Positions 50,321 through 60,064 of a stretch of DNA of 64,000 nt are shown piece by piece. The stretch lies in the NCBI RefSeq assembly GCF_004362405.1, contig NZ_SNXE01000002.1, positions 550,191 through 614,190 on the forward strand, in the 5' to 3' direction. Positions within the stretch are counted from its first letter, which is position 1; every line of letters begins with the position of its first letter. Under the pieces are notes generated by a model that saw only the letters and a list, made by a program, of their open reading frames with translations, was not told the origin of the DNA and made no database searches. Source of the DNA: Roseateles asaccharophilus. GTDB lineage: Bacteria > Pseudomonadota > Gammaproteobacteria > Burkholderiales > Burkholderiaceae_C. Made by a program: the position numbers and the translations under genes.

Positions 50321-51427
50321 ATGAGTCAACCGGTACAACTGCCGCGCTGGATCGATATCGGTCTGCTGCCGCTGTGGAACCTGTGCGTCGCACTGGCGGT
50401 GGCAGGTCTGGTGGTGCTGGCCATCGGCCAGAGCCCCAGCCAGGCCTTGAGCGTGCTGCTGCAAGGTTCGCTGGGCAGCGCCCGCGGCCTGGGCTACACG
50501 CTCTACTACACCACCACCTTCATCTTCACGGGTCTGGCCGTGGCCGTGGCCTTCCACGGCGGTCTGTTCAATATCGGCGGCGAGGGTCAGGCCATGCTGG
50601 GCGGCGTGGGCGTGGCCCTGCTGGCCCTGTGGCTCAGCCCCTTCCTGCCTGCCGGATTGATGCTGCCGCTGGTGGTGCTGGCGGCCGCCTTGGGCGGCAT
50701 GCTCTGGGCGGCGGTGCCGGCTTATCTGCAGGCCTGGCGCGGCAGCCATATCGTGATCACCACCATCATGTTCAACTTCCTGGCCAGCAGCCTGAACGTC
50801 TATCTGCTGGTCAACTGGCTGCGTCCCAAGGGCAGCATGGCGGTGGAGAGCGCGGCCTTTGCCGACAGTGCGCGCATGCCCGCCTTGCACACCCTGGCCC
50901 AGTCCCTGGGCCTGGAGCTGCCCAGCTCGCCGCTGAACCTGAGCCTGCTGCTGGCCCTGCTGGCCTGCGTGGGCGTGTGGTGGTTCCTGTGGAAGAGCCG
51001 CGCCGGTTATGCCCTGCGTGCCGTGGGCAGCGCACCGCGTGCTGCGCATTACGCCGGTATCAAGCCGCGCATGCAGGTCCTGCTGGCCATGGGCCTGTCG
51101 GGCGCCCTGGCCGGCATGGTGGCGGTCAACGAGATCTCGGGCGTGCAGGGCAAGCTGACCCTGGACTTCGTGGCGGGTGCCGGCTTCACCGGCATCGCGG
51201 TGTCCCTGATGGGGCGCAACCACCCGGTGGGCATCGTGCTGGCGGCCCTGCTGTTCGGCGCCCTCTACCAGGGCGGGGTCGAGGTGGCCTTCGAGATTCC
51301 GGGCTTCAGCCGCGAGATGGTGGTCACGGTGCAGGGCCTGATCGTGCTCTTTGCCGGGGCCATGGCCACCGTGAGTGCGCCGCTGTTTGCGCGCCTGTAC
51401 AAGGCTCTTGCTCGCAAGGAGGGCTGA
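50321..51427 (+). CDS. Nucleoside ABC transporter permease 1 (YufP-like)
   Basis: Encodes 368 aa with about nine helices. Family motifs are FNIGGEGQAMLGGVGVAL, GSHIVITTIMFNFLASSLNVYL-like (key T-T-I-M-F-N), and GYALRAVGSAPRAAHYAGI, the coupling helix to the ATPase. GAGFTGIAVSLMGRNHPVGI follows. The start is ATG 50321 with GAAGAGA upstream, 11 bases after the ATPase stop. Three bases before the next permease. Confidence 0.92.
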   Translation: MSQPVQLPRWIDIGLLPLWNLCVALAVAGLVVLAIGQSPSQALSVLLQGSLGSARGLGYTLYYTTTFIFTGLAVAVAFHGGLFNIGGEGQAMLGGVGVALLALWLSPFLPAGLMLPLVVLAAALGGMLWAAVPAYLQAWRGSHIVITTIMFNFLASSLNVYLLVNWLRPKGSMAVESAAFADSARMPALHTLAQSLGLELPSSPLNLSLLLALLACVGVWWFLWKSRAGYALRAVGSAPRAAHYAGIKPRMQVLLAMGLSGALAGMVAVNEISGVQGKLTLDFVAGAGFTGIAVSLMGRNHPVGIVLAALLFGALYQGGVEVAFEIPGFSREMVVTVQGLIVLFAGAMATVSAPLFARLYKALARKEG

Positions 51428-51430
51428 GGC

Positions 51431-52396
51431 ATGGATGAAGTTTTGATCGGTTCCCTGCTGGGATCCACCCTGCGCGTGACCACGCCGCTGCTGCTTTGCG
51501 CGCTCGCCGGCATGCTCGCCGAGCGCTCGGGCGTCATCGACCTGGGCCTGGAGGGCAAGATGCTCTTCGCGGCCTTTGCGGCGGCGGCCACGGCCAGCGT
51601 GACCCAGAGCACGGGCCTGGGCCTGCTGGCCGCCATTGCCGTGGCCAGCTCGCTGTCCATGGTGCAGGGCTTTGCCTGCGTCACGCATCGCGGCGACCAG
51701 GTCGTGACCGGGGTGGCTCTGAATATGGTGGCCGCGGGCCTGACCGTGGTGCTGGGCATCGCCTGGTTCGCCCAGGGCGGCCAGACGCCACCGGTCCCGG
51801 CCGAGGTGCGTCTGACCGGTCTGTCCGGCAGCTACGGTGAACCCCAGGCCGGTGACTGGTTTGCGTCGGTTGTGGGGCATGGCCTGCTCAGCCACAACGC
51901 CCTGGTCTATCTGGCCTTCTTCCTGGTGGTGGCGGTGTGGTTCTTCCTGGAGCGCACCAAGCCGGGCCTGCGCCTGCGCGCGGTGGGCGAGAACCCTGCC
52001 ATGGTGGATGCCGCCGGCGTCTCGGTGCCGGGCCTGCGCTACTCGGCCCTGATGATGAACGCCGTGCTCTGCGGCCTGGCCGGCAGCTATCTCACCCTGG
52101 CGCAGAATGCCAATTTCAGCCCCAATATGACCGCGGGCCGCGGCTATATCGCGCTGGCCGCCATGATCTTTGGCAAATGGAAGCCGGTACCCACCATGCT
52201 GGCCTGTCTGCTCTTTGGTTTCCTGGACGCGGTGGCGATTCGCCTGCAGGGCGTGGTCATTCCGGGCATTGGTGAGGTGCCGGTGCAGCTGATCCAGGCC
52301 TTGCCCTATATCCTGACCGTGATCCTGCTGGCCGGCTTTATTGGCCAGGCCTTGGCACCCAAGGCCCTGGGCCGCCCTTATGTGAAGGAGCGCTGA
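51431..52396 (+). CDS. Nucleoside ABC transporter permease 2 (YufQ-like)
   Basis: Encodes 321 aa with about eight helices. Motifs are LAGMLAERSGVIDLGLEGKML, GDQVVTGVALNMVAAGLT, and the coupling helix GLRLRAVGENPAMVDAAGV. GRGYIALAAMIFGKWKPV follows. The start ATG 51431 is 3 bases after permease 1. The stop TGA shares one base with the cdd start (TGATG), so translation is probably coupled. Confidence 0.93.
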   Translation: MDEVLIGSLLGSTLRVTTPLLLCALAGMLAERSGVIDLGLEGKMLFAAFAAAATASVTQSTGLGLLAAIAVASSLSMVQGFACVTHRGDQVVTGVALNMVAAGLTVVLGIAWFAQGGQTPPVPAEVRLTGLSGSYGEPQAGDWFASVVGHGLLSHNALVYLAFFLVVAVWFFLERTKPGLRLRAVGENPAMVDAAGVSVPGLRYSALMMNAVLCGLAGSYLTLAQNANFSPNMTAGRGYIALAAMIFGKWKPVPTMLACLLFGFLDAVAIRLQGVVIPGIGEVPVQLIQALPYILTVILLAGFIGQALAPKALGRPYVKER

Positions 52397-52809
52397 TGGA
52401 GCTCACCGAGGACCTGCGTCAGCGCCTGCTGGCCGCCTCGCTGCAGGCGCGCGCCCGGTCTTACTCACCCTATTCGCGCTACGCCGTGGGCGCGGCCGTG
52501 CTGGACGAGCAGGGGCGCCTCCATGTGGGTGCGAATATGGAGAATGCCGCCTATCCTCAAGGCTGGTGCGCCGAGACCACGGCCCTGGCGGCCATGCGCA
52601 TGGCCGGGGGGCAGCGCGCGCTGGCCCTGCTGGTCAGCGGCCCCGGCCCCGACATCATCACGCCTTGTGGGGGCTGCCGCCAGAAGCTGCGCGAGTTCGC
52701 CGGCCCGGAGCTGCTCATCCTCGCCGCCGATCCGGGTGGCATCCGCCAGCAGTGGACCCTGGAGCAGCTGCTGCCCTTCAGTTTCGGCCCCGAGCATCTC
52801 AAGCTCTGA
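52396..52809 (+). CDS. cdd: Cytidine deaminase
   Basis: Encodes 137 aa. It deaminates cytidine and deoxycytidine to uridine forms. Zinc and catalytic residues are C58-A59-E60 in GWCAETTAL and C91, C94 in TPCGGCRQKL. Substrate motif YSRYAVGAAVLD and NMENAAYPQG are typical of the small tetrameric form. In the nucleoside import operon, between the permeases and the phosphorylases. Confidence 0.95.
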   Translation: MELTEDLRQRLLAASLQARARSYSPYSRYAVGAAVLDEQGRLHVGANMENAAYPQGWCAETTALAAMRMAGGQRALALLVSGPGPDIITPCGGCRQKLREFAGPELLILAADPGGIRQQWTLEQLLPFSFGPEHLKL

Positions 52810-52838
52810 GCCCTGGGAGAGAGAAAGAGAACATCGTC

Positions 52839-53684
52839 ATGATCGATCACAAGACCCTGAATCCGCGCATTGACGCCACCGTCGAGAAGCTCAACAGCCT
52901 GTTTGGTGCCGCGCCCGAGGTGGCCGTGGTGCTGGGCTCCGGCTGGGCCGGCGCGGTGAGCCATGTGGAAGACGCTCAGCAGCTGTCCTACGCCGAGCTG
53001 CCCGCCTTTCCCCAGCCCAAGGTGGAAGGCCATGTCAGCGAGATCGTGGTGGGCCGCATCGGCGCCCAGCGCGTGGTGATGCTGCGCGGCCGTGCCCACA
53101 CCTACGAGAGCGGCGACTGCACCGGCATGGCCGGCGCCCTGCGCAGCCTCAAGCGCTGGGGCGTCAAGGCGCTGCTGCAGACCAATGCCTCGGGCTCGCT
53201 GCGCACCCACATGCCGCCGGGCAGCCTGATGCTGATCAGCGACCATATCAACGCGCCGCAGCGCTCGCCCCTGGTGGGCGAGCCCGGCAGCGAGCGCTTT
53301 GTGGACATGAGCAGCGCCTATGACGTCGAGCTGCGCAGCCTGGCCAAGCAGATCGCCAAGGCCAACAACCAGATCGTGGGCGAGGGCGTCTATGTCTGGG
53401 CCCTGGGTCCGCAGTTCGAGACCCCGGCCGAAATCCGCATGTTCGCCGCCTGGGGGGCTGATGCCGTGGGCATGAGCACCGTGCCCGAGACCATCCTGGC
53501 CCGCCATGCCGGCCTGCGCGTGATGGGCCTGGCCCTGATGACCAATATGGCCGCCGGCCTCTCCGCCGAAGCGCTGACCCATGCCCTGACCCTGCAGCAG
53601 GCCCAGGCCTCGGGCGAGCGTGCCGCGGCCTTCCTGGCGCGCGTGGTGGCCGGTCTGGCCGAGCTGCCCTCGCTGCGGGCCTGA
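52839..53684 (+). CDS. Purine nucleoside phosphorylase (trimeric type)
   Basis: Encodes 281 aa. It splits purine nucleosides with phosphate to base and (deoxy)ribose-1-phosphate. Signatures of the PNP/MTAP trimeric family are VVLGSGWAG, GRAHTYESGD, LLQTNASGSLRTHMPPGSL, LGPQFETPAEIRM and GADAVGMSTVPE. These exclude the hexameric DeoD type. The in-frame extension into cdd is rejected; ATG 52839 is 29 bases after the cdd stop with GAGAGAGAAAGAGA upstream. Whether guanosine, inosine or xanthosine is preferred is open. Confidence 0.93.
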   Translation: MIDHKTLNPRIDATVEKLNSLFGAAPEVAVVLGSGWAGAVSHVEDAQQLSYAELPAFPQPKVEGHVSEIVVGRIGAQRVVMLRGRAHTYESGDCTGMAGALRSLKRWGVKALLQTNASGSLRTHMPPGSLMLISDHINAPQRSPLVGEPGSERFVDMSSAYDVELRSLAKQIAKANNQIVGEGVYVWALGPQFETPAEIRMFAAWGADAVGMSTVPETILARHAGLRVMGLALMTNMAAGLSAEALTHALTLQQAQASGERAAAFLARVVAGLAELPSLRA

Positions 53685-53689
53685 GCACC

Positions 53690-54457
53690 ATGAGCATGCA
53701 ACTGCAAGACGCGGCGCGTCTGGCCCTGGCCTGCCTGGACCTGACCAGCCTCAACGACGGCGATACCGCCGCCGACATCAGCACCCTGTGCGCCAAGGCC
53801 CAGACGCCTTTTGGCACGGTGGCGGCGGTCTGCGTGTGGCCGCGCTTTGTGGCCCAGGCGCGTGCGGCGCTGCCCGCCTCGATCAAGGTGGCCGCGGTGG
53901 CGGACTTCCCCGATGGCGCCCTGGACCTGCCGCGAGCGCTGGCCGATATCGAGGCGATCGCCCAGGCCGGCGGCGATGAGGTGGATGTGGTCCTGCCCTA
54001 CAAGGCCCTGGTGGCCGGGCAGCGCGCCGAGGTGGCCGAGTTCCTGGCCGAGGTGCGTCATGCCAGCCGGCCGCTGACGCTCAAGGTCATCATCGAGAGC
54101 GGCGAGCTGGCCAGCTCCGAGCTCATTCGCGAGGCCAGCCGTCTGGCCCTGATGGCCGGCGCCGACTTCATCAAGACCAGCACGGGCAAGAGCCCGGTGT
54201 CTGCCACGCCCGAGGCCGCCGCCGCCATGCTGCAGGAAATTCGCAGCAGCGGCCTGGCGCATGCAGGCTTCAAGGCCAGCGGTGGCATACGCACGGTGGC
54301 CGATGCGCAGGTTTATCTGAAGCTCACGGCCCAGACCCTGGGTGAGGGCGCCCTGAATCCGCAGCGCCTGCGCTTTGGGGCCAGCGGCCTGCTGAACGAT
54401 GTTCTGGCCGTGCTGGAGGGGGGCGCGAGGCCCGTGTCCGCCGGCAGCGCTTACTGA
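53690..54457 (+). CDS. deoC: Deoxyribose-phosphate aldolase
   Basis: Encodes 255 aa. It cleaves 2-deoxyribose-5-phosphate to acetaldehyde and glyceraldehyde-3-phosphate. The Schiff-base Lys is K162 in ADFIKTSTGK, and a second catalytic Lys lies in GFKASGGIR. VAAVADFPDGA and DEVDVVLPY are typical. Five bases after the phosphorylase. It needs deoxyribose-1-phosphate to be converted by a phosphopentomutase (DeoB), which is not in this window. Confidence 0.95.
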   Translation: MSMQLQDAARLALACLDLTSLNDGDTAADISTLCAKAQTPFGTVAAVCVWPRFVAQARAALPASIKVAAVADFPDGALDLPRALADIEAIAQAGGDEVDVVLPYKALVAGQRAEVAEFLAEVRHASRPLTLKVIIESGELASSELIREASRLALMAGADFIKTSTGKSPVSATPEAAAAMLQEIRSSGLAHAGFKASGGIRTVADAQVYLKLTAQTLGEGALNPQRLRFGASGLLNDVLAVLEGGARPVSAGSAY

Positions 54458-54484
54458 CCCACCATCCATCGCAAGGAGGGCCGT

Positions 54485-55804
54485 ATGCTGGCTCAAGAAG
54501 TCATTCGCACGAAACGCGAGGGCGCGGCCCTGTCCGAGCCCCAGATCCAGGCCTTTGTGCGTGGCCTGGTGGACGGCAGCTGGAGCGAGGGCCAGGTGGC
54601 GGCCCTGGGCATGGCGGTGTTTCTGCGCGGCATGGGCCGTGAGGAATGCGTGGCCCTGACCCGGGCCATGATGCATTCGGGCCGCGTGCTGGCCTGGCCC
54701 GACATGCCGGGCCCGGTGCTGGACAAGCATTCCAGCGGTGGCGTGGGCGACAAGGTCAGCCTGATGCTGGCACCCCTGGTGGCGGCCTGCGGCGGCTATG
54801 TGCCCATGATTGCGGGCCGCGGCCTGGGCCACACCGGCGGCACGGTGGACAAGCTGGAGGCCATTCCGGGCTATCGCAGCACACCGAGCCCGGCCGAGTT
54901 CGACCGCCTGGTGCGCGAGCTGGGCTGCGCCATCATCGGCCAGACGGCCGATCTGGCCCCGGCCGACAAGCGCTTCTACGCGGTGCGCGATGTCACGGCC
55001 ACGGTGGAGAGCGTGCCCCTGATCACGGCCTCCATCCTGTCCAAGAAGCTGGCCGCCGGCCTGCAGGGTCTGGCCATGGATGTGAAGTGGGGCAATGGCG
55101 CCTTCGCCGACAGTCCGGCCATGGCGCAGGAGCTGGCCGAGAGCATCGTGGCCGTGGCCCGCGGTGCGGGCATGCCCACCCGCGCCCTGATCACGGACAT
55201 GAACCAGGTGCTGGGCCGCGAGGTGGGCAATGCCCTGGAGATCCACGAGACCATCGCCTACCTCAAGGGCGAGGGCCCGCGCGAGCCGCGCCTGCATGAG
55301 GTGACCCTGGCCCTGGCCAGCGAGATGCTGCTGATGGGCGGCCTGGCGGCCGACGCGAGCCAGGCCCGCGCCCGCCTGCAGCAGGCCCTGGACAGCGGCG
55401 CCGCGGCCGAGAAGTTCGCCCGCATGGTGGCGGCTTTGGGCGGCCCGGCCGATCTGCTGGAGCGGCCCGCGGCCTGGCTGCCCGAGGCACCGGTGCTGCG
55501 CCCGGTGCCGGCGCCGCGCGCCGGCCGCCTGCTGAGCCAGCGCACGCGCGAGATCGGCCTGGCCGTGGTGGAGCTGGGGGGCGGGCGGCGCCTGCCGGGC
55601 GACCCGCTGGACATGCGCGTGGGCTTCTCGGGCATGCGCGCCCTGGGCGAATGCCTGGAGGCGGGCGAGCCCCTGGCCTGGGTGCATGCGGGCAGCGAGA
55701 GCGATGCCGAGCGTGCCGTGGCGGCCCTGCTGGCGGCCTGCGAGCTGGGCGATGTCCAGGCGCCCTGGCAGGCTCTGCCCCTGGTGGCCGCGCGGGTCGA
55801 ATAA
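54485..55804 (+). CDS. deoA: Thymidine phosphorylase
   Basis: Encodes 439 aa. It splits thymidine and deoxyuridine to base and deoxyribose-1-phosphate. The family signature is LDKHSSGGVGDKVSLMLAP, with GRGLGHTGGTVDKLEAIPG, and KKLAAGLQGLAMDVKWGNGAF in the core (key K-x-A-x-G). Together with deoC and the purine phosphorylase it completes nucleoside breakdown. The start is ATG 54485 with AAGGAGGG at 54473-54480. Confidence 0.96.
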   Translation: MLAQEVIRTKREGAALSEPQIQAFVRGLVDGSWSEGQVAALGMAVFLRGMGREECVALTRAMMHSGRVLAWPDMPGPVLDKHSSGGVGDKVSLMLAPLVAACGGYVPMIAGRGLGHTGGTVDKLEAIPGYRSTPSPAEFDRLVRELGCAIIGQTADLAPADKRFYAVRDVTATVESVPLITASILSKKLAAGLQGLAMDVKWGNGAFADSPAMAQELAESIVAVARGAGMPTRALITDMNQVLGREVGNALEIHETIAYLKGEGPREPRLHEVTLALASEMLLMGGLAADASQARARLQQALDSGAAAEKFARMVAALGGPADLLERPAAWLPEAPVLRPVPAPRAGRLLSQRTREIGLAVVELGGGRRLPGDPLDMRVGFSGMRALGECLEAGEPLAWVHAGSESDAERAVAALLAACELGDVQAPWQALPLVAARVE

Positions 55805-55840
55805 AATCGCGCCCCTTTCCCGATTCCCTTCCCGCCTCCC

Positions 55841-56563
55841 ATGTCCGACAAGCCCGAGCAGCCGCAAGACTCCACCGTGGAGCCGGCCGTCCCCGTCAAG
55901 CGCGCCATCAAGAGCTTTGTGGTGCGCGCCGGCCGCATGGGCACGGGCCAGATCAAGGCCCTGGCTGAGCTGGGCCCGCGCTTTGTGCTGCCCTACCAGG
56001 CCGGCCAGCGCCTGGACCCGCAGGCCGTGTTCGGCCGCCAGGCCCCCCTGGTGCTGGAAATCGGCTTCGGCATGGGCGGGGCCACGGCCCAGATCGCCCA
56101 GACCCTGCCCGACCACGACTTCATCGGCTGCGAGGTGCATGAGCCCGGCGTGGGCGCCCTGCTCAAGCTGATCGGCGAGCAGGACATCCCGAACATCCGC
56201 ATCTTCCAGCACGACGCCGTGGAGGTGCTGGAGCAGATGATCGCCCCGGACTCCCTGGCCGGCGTGCACATCTTCTTCCCGGATCCCTGGCACAAGAAGC
56301 GCCACAACAAGCGCCGCCTGATCCAGCCCGAGTTCGTGGCCAAGCTGGTCAAGCACATCCGCCCCGGCGGCTATCTGCACTGCGCCACCGACTGGGAACC
56401 CTATGCCCAGCAGATGCTGGAGGTGCTCTCGGCCGAGCCGACCCTGGTCAACAGCGCCGAGGGCTATGCCGAGAAGCCGGCCTACCGGCCCCTGACCAAG
56501 TTCGAAAACCGCGGCCTCAAGCTGGGCCACGGCGTCTGGGACCTGGTCTTCAAGCGCCGCTGA
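55841..56563 (+). CDS. trmB: tRNA (guanine-46-N7)-methyltransferase
   Basis: Encodes 240 aa. It makes m7G46 in the variable loop of tRNAs. SAM motif [16 protein letters not shown], then [15 protein letters not shown], and the catalytic region [19 protein letters not shown] with QPEFV. A ~50-residue N-terminal extension precedes the domain. The start is ATG 55841, 36 bases after deoA; a TAAAAT at 55802-55807 overlaps the deoA stop and may be a -10, so it may not depend on the nucleoside promoter. Confidence 0.95.
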   Translation: MSDKPEQPQDSTVEPAVPVKRAIKSFVVRAGRMGTGQIKALAELGPRFVLPYQAGQRLDPQAVFGRQAPLVLEIGFGMGGATAQIAQTLPDHDFIGCEVHEPGVGALLKLIGEQDIPNIRIFQHDAVEVLEQMIAPDSLAGVHIFFPDPWHKKRHNKRRLIQPEFVAKLVKHIRPGGYLHCATDWEPYAQQMLEVLSAEPTLVNSAEGYAEKPAYRPLTKFENRGLKLGHGVWDLVFKRR

Positions 56564-56577
56564 TAGAGTCCCGCTCC

Positions 56578-57813
56578 ATGAGCGAATCCACACAACTGGC
56601 CGGCAAGCATGTGCTGCTGGGCCTTTCGGGCGGCGTGGCCTGCTACAAGTCGGCCGAGCTGACGCGTCTGCTGGTCAAGGCCGGCGCCACGGTGCAGGTG
56701 ATGATGAGCGAGGCTGCTACGCAGTTCATCACCCCCGTCACCATGCAGGCCCTGTCCAACCAGCCGGTGCTGCTGAGCCAGTGGGATGCGCGCGAGCCCA
56801 ACAATATGGCCCACATCAACGCCACCCGCGCGGCCGATGTGATGCTGGTGGCGCCGGCCAGCGCCGACTTCATCGCCAAGCTGGCGCAGGGCAGGGCGGA
56901 CGAACTGCTGAGCCTCACCGCCCTGGCGCGCCCCGCCGAGCGCTGCGCCCTGCTGGTGGCCCCGGCCATGAACCGCGAGATGTGGGCCCACCCGGCCACC
57001 CAGCGCAATGTGGCCCAGATCCGTGCCGACGGCGCTGCGGTGCTGGGCCCGGGCCATGGTGAGCAGGCCTGCGGCGAAACCGGAGACGGCCGCATGCTGG
57101 AGGCCGAGGAGCTGCGCGACGCCCTGATCGCGCATTTCCAGCCCAAGCGCCTGGCCGGCAAGAAGCTGCTGATCACGGCCGGCCCCACCTTCGAGCCCAT
57201 TGATCCGGTGCGCGGCATCACCAATCTCTCCAGCGGCAAGATGGGCTTTGCCATCGCGCGCGCCGCGGTCGAGGCCGGTGCCGAAGTCACCCTGGTGGCG
57301 GGCCCCGTGCACCTGCCCACGCCGCGGGGCGTGCGACGCCTCGATGTGCAAACGGCGCAGCAGATGTTTGATGCGGTGCTGCCCCTGGCGCCCCAGCAGG
57401 ACATCGTGGTGGCCACCGCGGCCGTGGCCGACTGGCGCCCGGCGCAGATGAATGCGCACAAGATCAAGAAGAAGGACGGCGGCAAGGCCGCGCCGGTCTT
57501 CGAGCTCACCGAGAACCCCGACATCCTGGCCGCGGTGTCCGCCAGCGTGGACCCGGCCAAGACCTTCTGCGTGGGCTTTGCCGCCGAAAGCCAGGACCTG
57601 GCCAAGCACGCGCGCGAGAAGCTGGAACGCAAGCGCGTGCCCCTGATCGTCGGCAATCTGGGTCCGGTCACCTTCGGCCGCGACGACAACGCCCTGCTGC
57701 TGGTGGACGCCCAGGGCGAGCGTGAGCTGCCCCATAACGACAAGCTCAGCCTGGCGCGCGAACTGCTGCGCGATGTGGCCGAGCGCATTGCCAAAGCAAG
57801 ACCCACCGCATGA
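56578..57813 (+). CDS. coaBC: Bifunctional CoaBC (phosphopantothenoylcysteine synthetase/decarboxylase)
   Basis: Encodes 411 aa. It performs two steps of coenzyme A synthesis from 4'-phosphopantothenate. The N-terminal flavoprotein decarboxylase has [19 protein letters not shown], the substrate motif APAMNREMW and active-site Cys region [10 protein letters not shown]. The C-terminal synthetase has [29 protein letters not shown] and [11 protein letters not shown]. The usual linked order. The stop overlaps dut by four bases (ATGA). Confidence 0.96.
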   Translation: MSESTQLAGKHVLLGLSGGVACYKSAELTRLLVKAGATVQVMMSEAATQFITPVTMQALSNQPVLLSQWDAREPNNMAHINATRAADVMLVAPASADFIAKLAQGRADELLSLTALARPAERCALLVAPAMNREMWAHPATQRNVAQIRADGAAVLGPGHGEQACGETGDGRMLEAEELRDALIAHFQPKRLAGKKLLITAGPTFEPIDPVRGITNLSSGKMGFAIARAAVEAGAEVTLVAGPVHLPTPRGVRRLDVQTAQQMFDAVLPLAPQQDIVVATAAVADWRPAQMNAHKIKKKDGGKAAPVFELTENPDILAAVSASVDPAKTFCVGFAAESQDLAKHAREKLERKRVPLIVGNLGPVTFGRDDNALLLVDAQGERELPHNDKLSLARELLRDVAERIAKARPTA

Positions 57814-58268
57814 CCACCACGCTTGTTGACCTGAAAGTGCTCGATGCCCGCATGGCCGAGCAGCTGCCCGCCTATGCCACGCCCGGCGCCGCCGGCCTGG
57901 ACCTGCGCGCCTGCCTGGACGAGGCCATCACCTTGGAGCCCGGCCAGACCACGCTGATCCCCACGGGCCTGGCCATCCATATCAACGATCCCGGCCTAGC
58001 GGCCCTGATCCTGCCGCGCTCGGGCCTGGGCCACAAGCATGGCATCGTGCTGGGCAATCTGGTGGGTCTGATCGACTCGGACTACCAGGGCCAGCTGATG
58101 GTCAGCTGCTGGAACCGCGGCCAGACGGCGTTTGTGATCCAGCCCATGGAGCGCATCGCCCAGCTGGTGCTGGTGCCCGTGGTGCAGGCGGCCTTCCGCC
58201 GCGTCGAGGCCTTTGACGACGCCTCCGCGCGCGGCGAAGGCGGTTTTGGTTCGACTGGCAAGACCTGA
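57810..58268 (+). CDS. dut: dUTP diphosphatase
   Basis: Encodes 152 aa, a trimeric dUTPase. It removes dUTP and supplies dUMP for dTMP. The five motifs are present: [46 protein letters not shown] and GEGGFGSTG. coaBC-dut is a common order. Its end faces the FKBP gene across the repeat element. Confidence 0.96.
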   Translation: MTTTLVDLKVLDARMAEQLPAYATPGAAGLDLRACLDEAITLEPGQTTLIPTGLAIHINDPGLAALILPRSGLGHKHGIVLGNLVGLIDSDYQGQLMVSCWNRGQTAFVIQPMERIAQLVLVPVVQAAFRRVEAFDDASARGEGGFGSTGKT

Positions 58269-58321
58269 GCTGCATTGACCGAGCGGGGCGCGAGTATCCG
58301 GCTTTGCCGGGCCTTCGGGCC

Positions 58322-58359
58322 CGCCCCCTTGAGGGGGCGCGCGAAGCGCTTAGGGGGGG
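58322..58359. repeat. Intergenic CCCCCTTGAGGGGG repeat, copy 2
   Basis: Core CCCCCTTGAGGGGG followed by GCGAAGCGCTT and a run of seven G (58353-58359). The TAA stop of the FKBP gene (58360-58362) follows immediately. The inverted core could form a hairpin for terminating either convergent gene. Shares the core with copy 1 at 15168-15211. Confidence 0.75.
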
Positions 58360-58881
58360 TTAGTGCAGCGGCTCGTCCGGCGGCGCGCCGCTCACCACAC
58401 TGAACACCGTCTCGCCCACGCTGCCCTCGCGGATCTCGGCCTCGGTGGCCTCGCGCACATCGCGCACGCGCAGATGCATGCGCAGGCCCATGCCGGCCAG
58501 CGGATGGTTGCCGTCCAGCACCACATGCTCGGGATAGACCTCGGTGACGGTGTAGACCACATCCTCGGGCATGCCCTCGCTCACGGCGCCCTCGGGCAGG
58601 CCTTCGAACTGCATGCCTTCGCCCACGTTCTCGGGCATCAGGGCGCGGGCCTCGAAGCAGACCAGCTCGGGCCGGTAGTCGCCAAAGGCTTCCTCGGGGT
58701 CCAGCGCCAGGCTGGTCTCAAAACCGATGTCCTGGCCGGCCAGGACCTGCTCGACCTTGGCGAAGAGATCATCGCCGCCGTAAAAGAATTCCATGGGTTC
58801 GCTCAGCTCGTCGATCAGCTGGCCTTGGGCGTCCTCGAGTCTCCAGCTCAGGGAGACGACGCAGGGAGAGGTGATAAGCAT
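58360..58881 (-). CDS. FKBP-type peptidyl-prolyl isomerase (SlyD-like)
   Basis: Encodes 173 aa. SlyD-like FKBP with the insert-in-flap chaperone domain. It begins MLITSPCVVSLSWRLEDAQG, with EPMEFFYGGDDLFAKVEQVLAG and the flap region DPEEAFGDYRPELV. GNHPLAGMGLRMHLRV near the end is the usual FKBP 'NHPLAG' motif. ATG 58881 fits the family; ATG 58890 adds three residues. No metal-binding His-rich tail like that of E. coli SlyD. Divergent from roxA by 37 bases. Confidence 0.93.
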   Translation of the reverse strand: MLITSPCVVSLSWRLEDAQGQLIDELSEPMEFFYGGDDLFAKVEQVLAGQDIGFETSLALDPEEAFGDYRPELVCFEARALMPENVGEGMQFEGLPEGAVSEGMPEDVVYTVTEVYPEHVVLDGNHPLAGMGLRMHLRVRDVREATEAEIREGSVGETVFSVVSGAPPDEPLH

Positions 58882-58902
58882 GGCCGCCATGATCGCATAA
58901 GG

Positions 58903-58908
58903 GACAAT
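58903..58908 (+). promoter_or_regulatory. -10-like hexamer of roxA
   Basis: GACAAT ends 10 bases before the roxA ATG at 58919. No leader of useful length for a Shine-Dalgarno site, although GCAGC is nearby. Confidence 0.35.
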
Positions 58909-58918
58909 GCGCAGCACC

Positions 58919-60046
58919 ATGATCGACATCGCGCAAGCCACGCCGCTGCTGGGCGGCCTTTCTCCCGAACAATTCATGCGCCGGCACTGGCAGAAGAAGC
59001 CTCTGCTGGTGCGCCATGCCTTGCCGGGCATCCAGCCGCCGGCCACGCGCAGCGAGCTGGCCCAGCTGGCCGCCAGCGAGGACGTGGAGTCGCGCCTGGT
59101 CAGCGCCTTCGACGGACGCTGGGCCCTGCGCCACGGCCCGGTGGCCAAGCTGCCACCCTTTTCCAAACCCGGCTGGACCCTGCTGGTGCAGGGGCTGGAC
59201 CTGCATGTGCCGGCCGCACATGAGCTGCTGAGCCGTTTCCGCTTCGTGCCCGAGGCGCGCCTGGACGATCTGATGATCTCCTACGCCTCGGAGGGCGGTG
59301 GTGTGGGCCCGCATTTCGATTCCTACGATGTCTTCCTGATCCAGGTGCAAGGGCGCCGGCGCTGGCGCATTGCGCCGCAGAAGGACGCGGTGCTGCGCGA
59401 CGATGTGCCGCTGAAGATCATTGCCAACTTCAAGCCCGAGCAGGACTTCGTGCTGGAGCCCGGCGACATGCTCTACCTCCCGCCCGGCTGGGCCCATGAC
59501 GGTGTGGCCGTGGGCGGCGACTGCATGACCTGCTCGGTGGGCTTTCGCTCGCCCTGGCAGGCCGATCTGGCGCGCGAGCTGTTGCCGCGCCTGACGGACG
59601 AGGAGCCGCGCGGCAACCGCATGTATGTGGATCCGCGCCAGGCCGCCACCACCACGCCGGGCCTGGTGCCCGAGGCCCTGGTGGAGTTTGCCCGCGCCGC
59701 GGCCGAGCGCGCGCTCAAGGAGCCTCTGGCCCTGGAGCGGGCCCTTGGCGAGGCGCTGACCGAGCCCAAGCCCAAGGTCTTCTTCCAGATCGGCGATCCC
59801 CTGCCCGAGGGCTGTTGCGCCGCCCTGGATGCACGCAGCCGCATGATGTATGACCGCGCCCACATCTTCATCAACGGCGAGTCCTACCGCGCCGCCGGTC
59901 GCGATGCGCGGCTGATGCGCGTGCTGGCCGACCGCCGCCGCCTGAGCGCGGCCCAGGTGGCTCAGCTCTCGGTCGGTGCGCGCGAGCTGCTGGATCAATG
60001 GACCGAAGACGGCTGGGTGCAGGCCCAGCCACTGACGCCGGCCTGA
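58919..60046 (+). CDS. roxA: Ribosomal protein uL16 arginine hydroxylase (RoxA/YcfD-like)
   Basis: Encodes 375 aa, a JmjC-type 2-oxoglutarate/Fe(II) oxygenase. In E. coli the homologue hydroxylates an Arg of ribosomal protein L16. It begins MIDIAQATPLLGGLSPEQFM. The Fe ligands are H132 and D134 in GPHFDSYDVF, with the third His in PPGWAHDGVA. The dimerisation and winged-helix C-terminus (LPEGCCAALDARSRMMYDRA onward) are present. The start is ATG 58919. The next gene is 18 bases downstream. Confidence 0.92.
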   Translation: MIDIAQATPLLGGLSPEQFMRRHWQKKPLLVRHALPGIQPPATRSELAQLAASEDVESRLVSAFDGRWALRHGPVAKLPPFSKPGWTLLVQGLDLHVPAAHELLSRFRFVPEARLDDLMISYASEGGGVGPHFDSYDVFLIQVQGRRRWRIAPQKDAVLRDDVPLKIIANFKPEQDFVLEPGDMLYLPPGWAHDGVAVGGDCMTCSVGFRSPWQADLARELLPRLTDEEPRGNRMYVDPRQAATTTPGLVPEALVEFARAAAERALKEPLALERALGEALTEPKPKVFFQIGDPLPEGCCAALDARSRMMYDRAHIFINGESYRAAGRDARLMRVLADRRRLSAAQVAQLSVGARELLDQWTEDGWVQAQPLTPA

Positions 60047-60064
60047 GGCCGGGAGCGAGGCGCC

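Noticed and set aside
52566-52838. Upstream extension of the purine nucleoside phosphorylase frame into cdd
   Set aside because: It overlaps cdd, whose catalytic motifs are complete; ATG 52839 with purine-rich leader gives the normal enzyme length.
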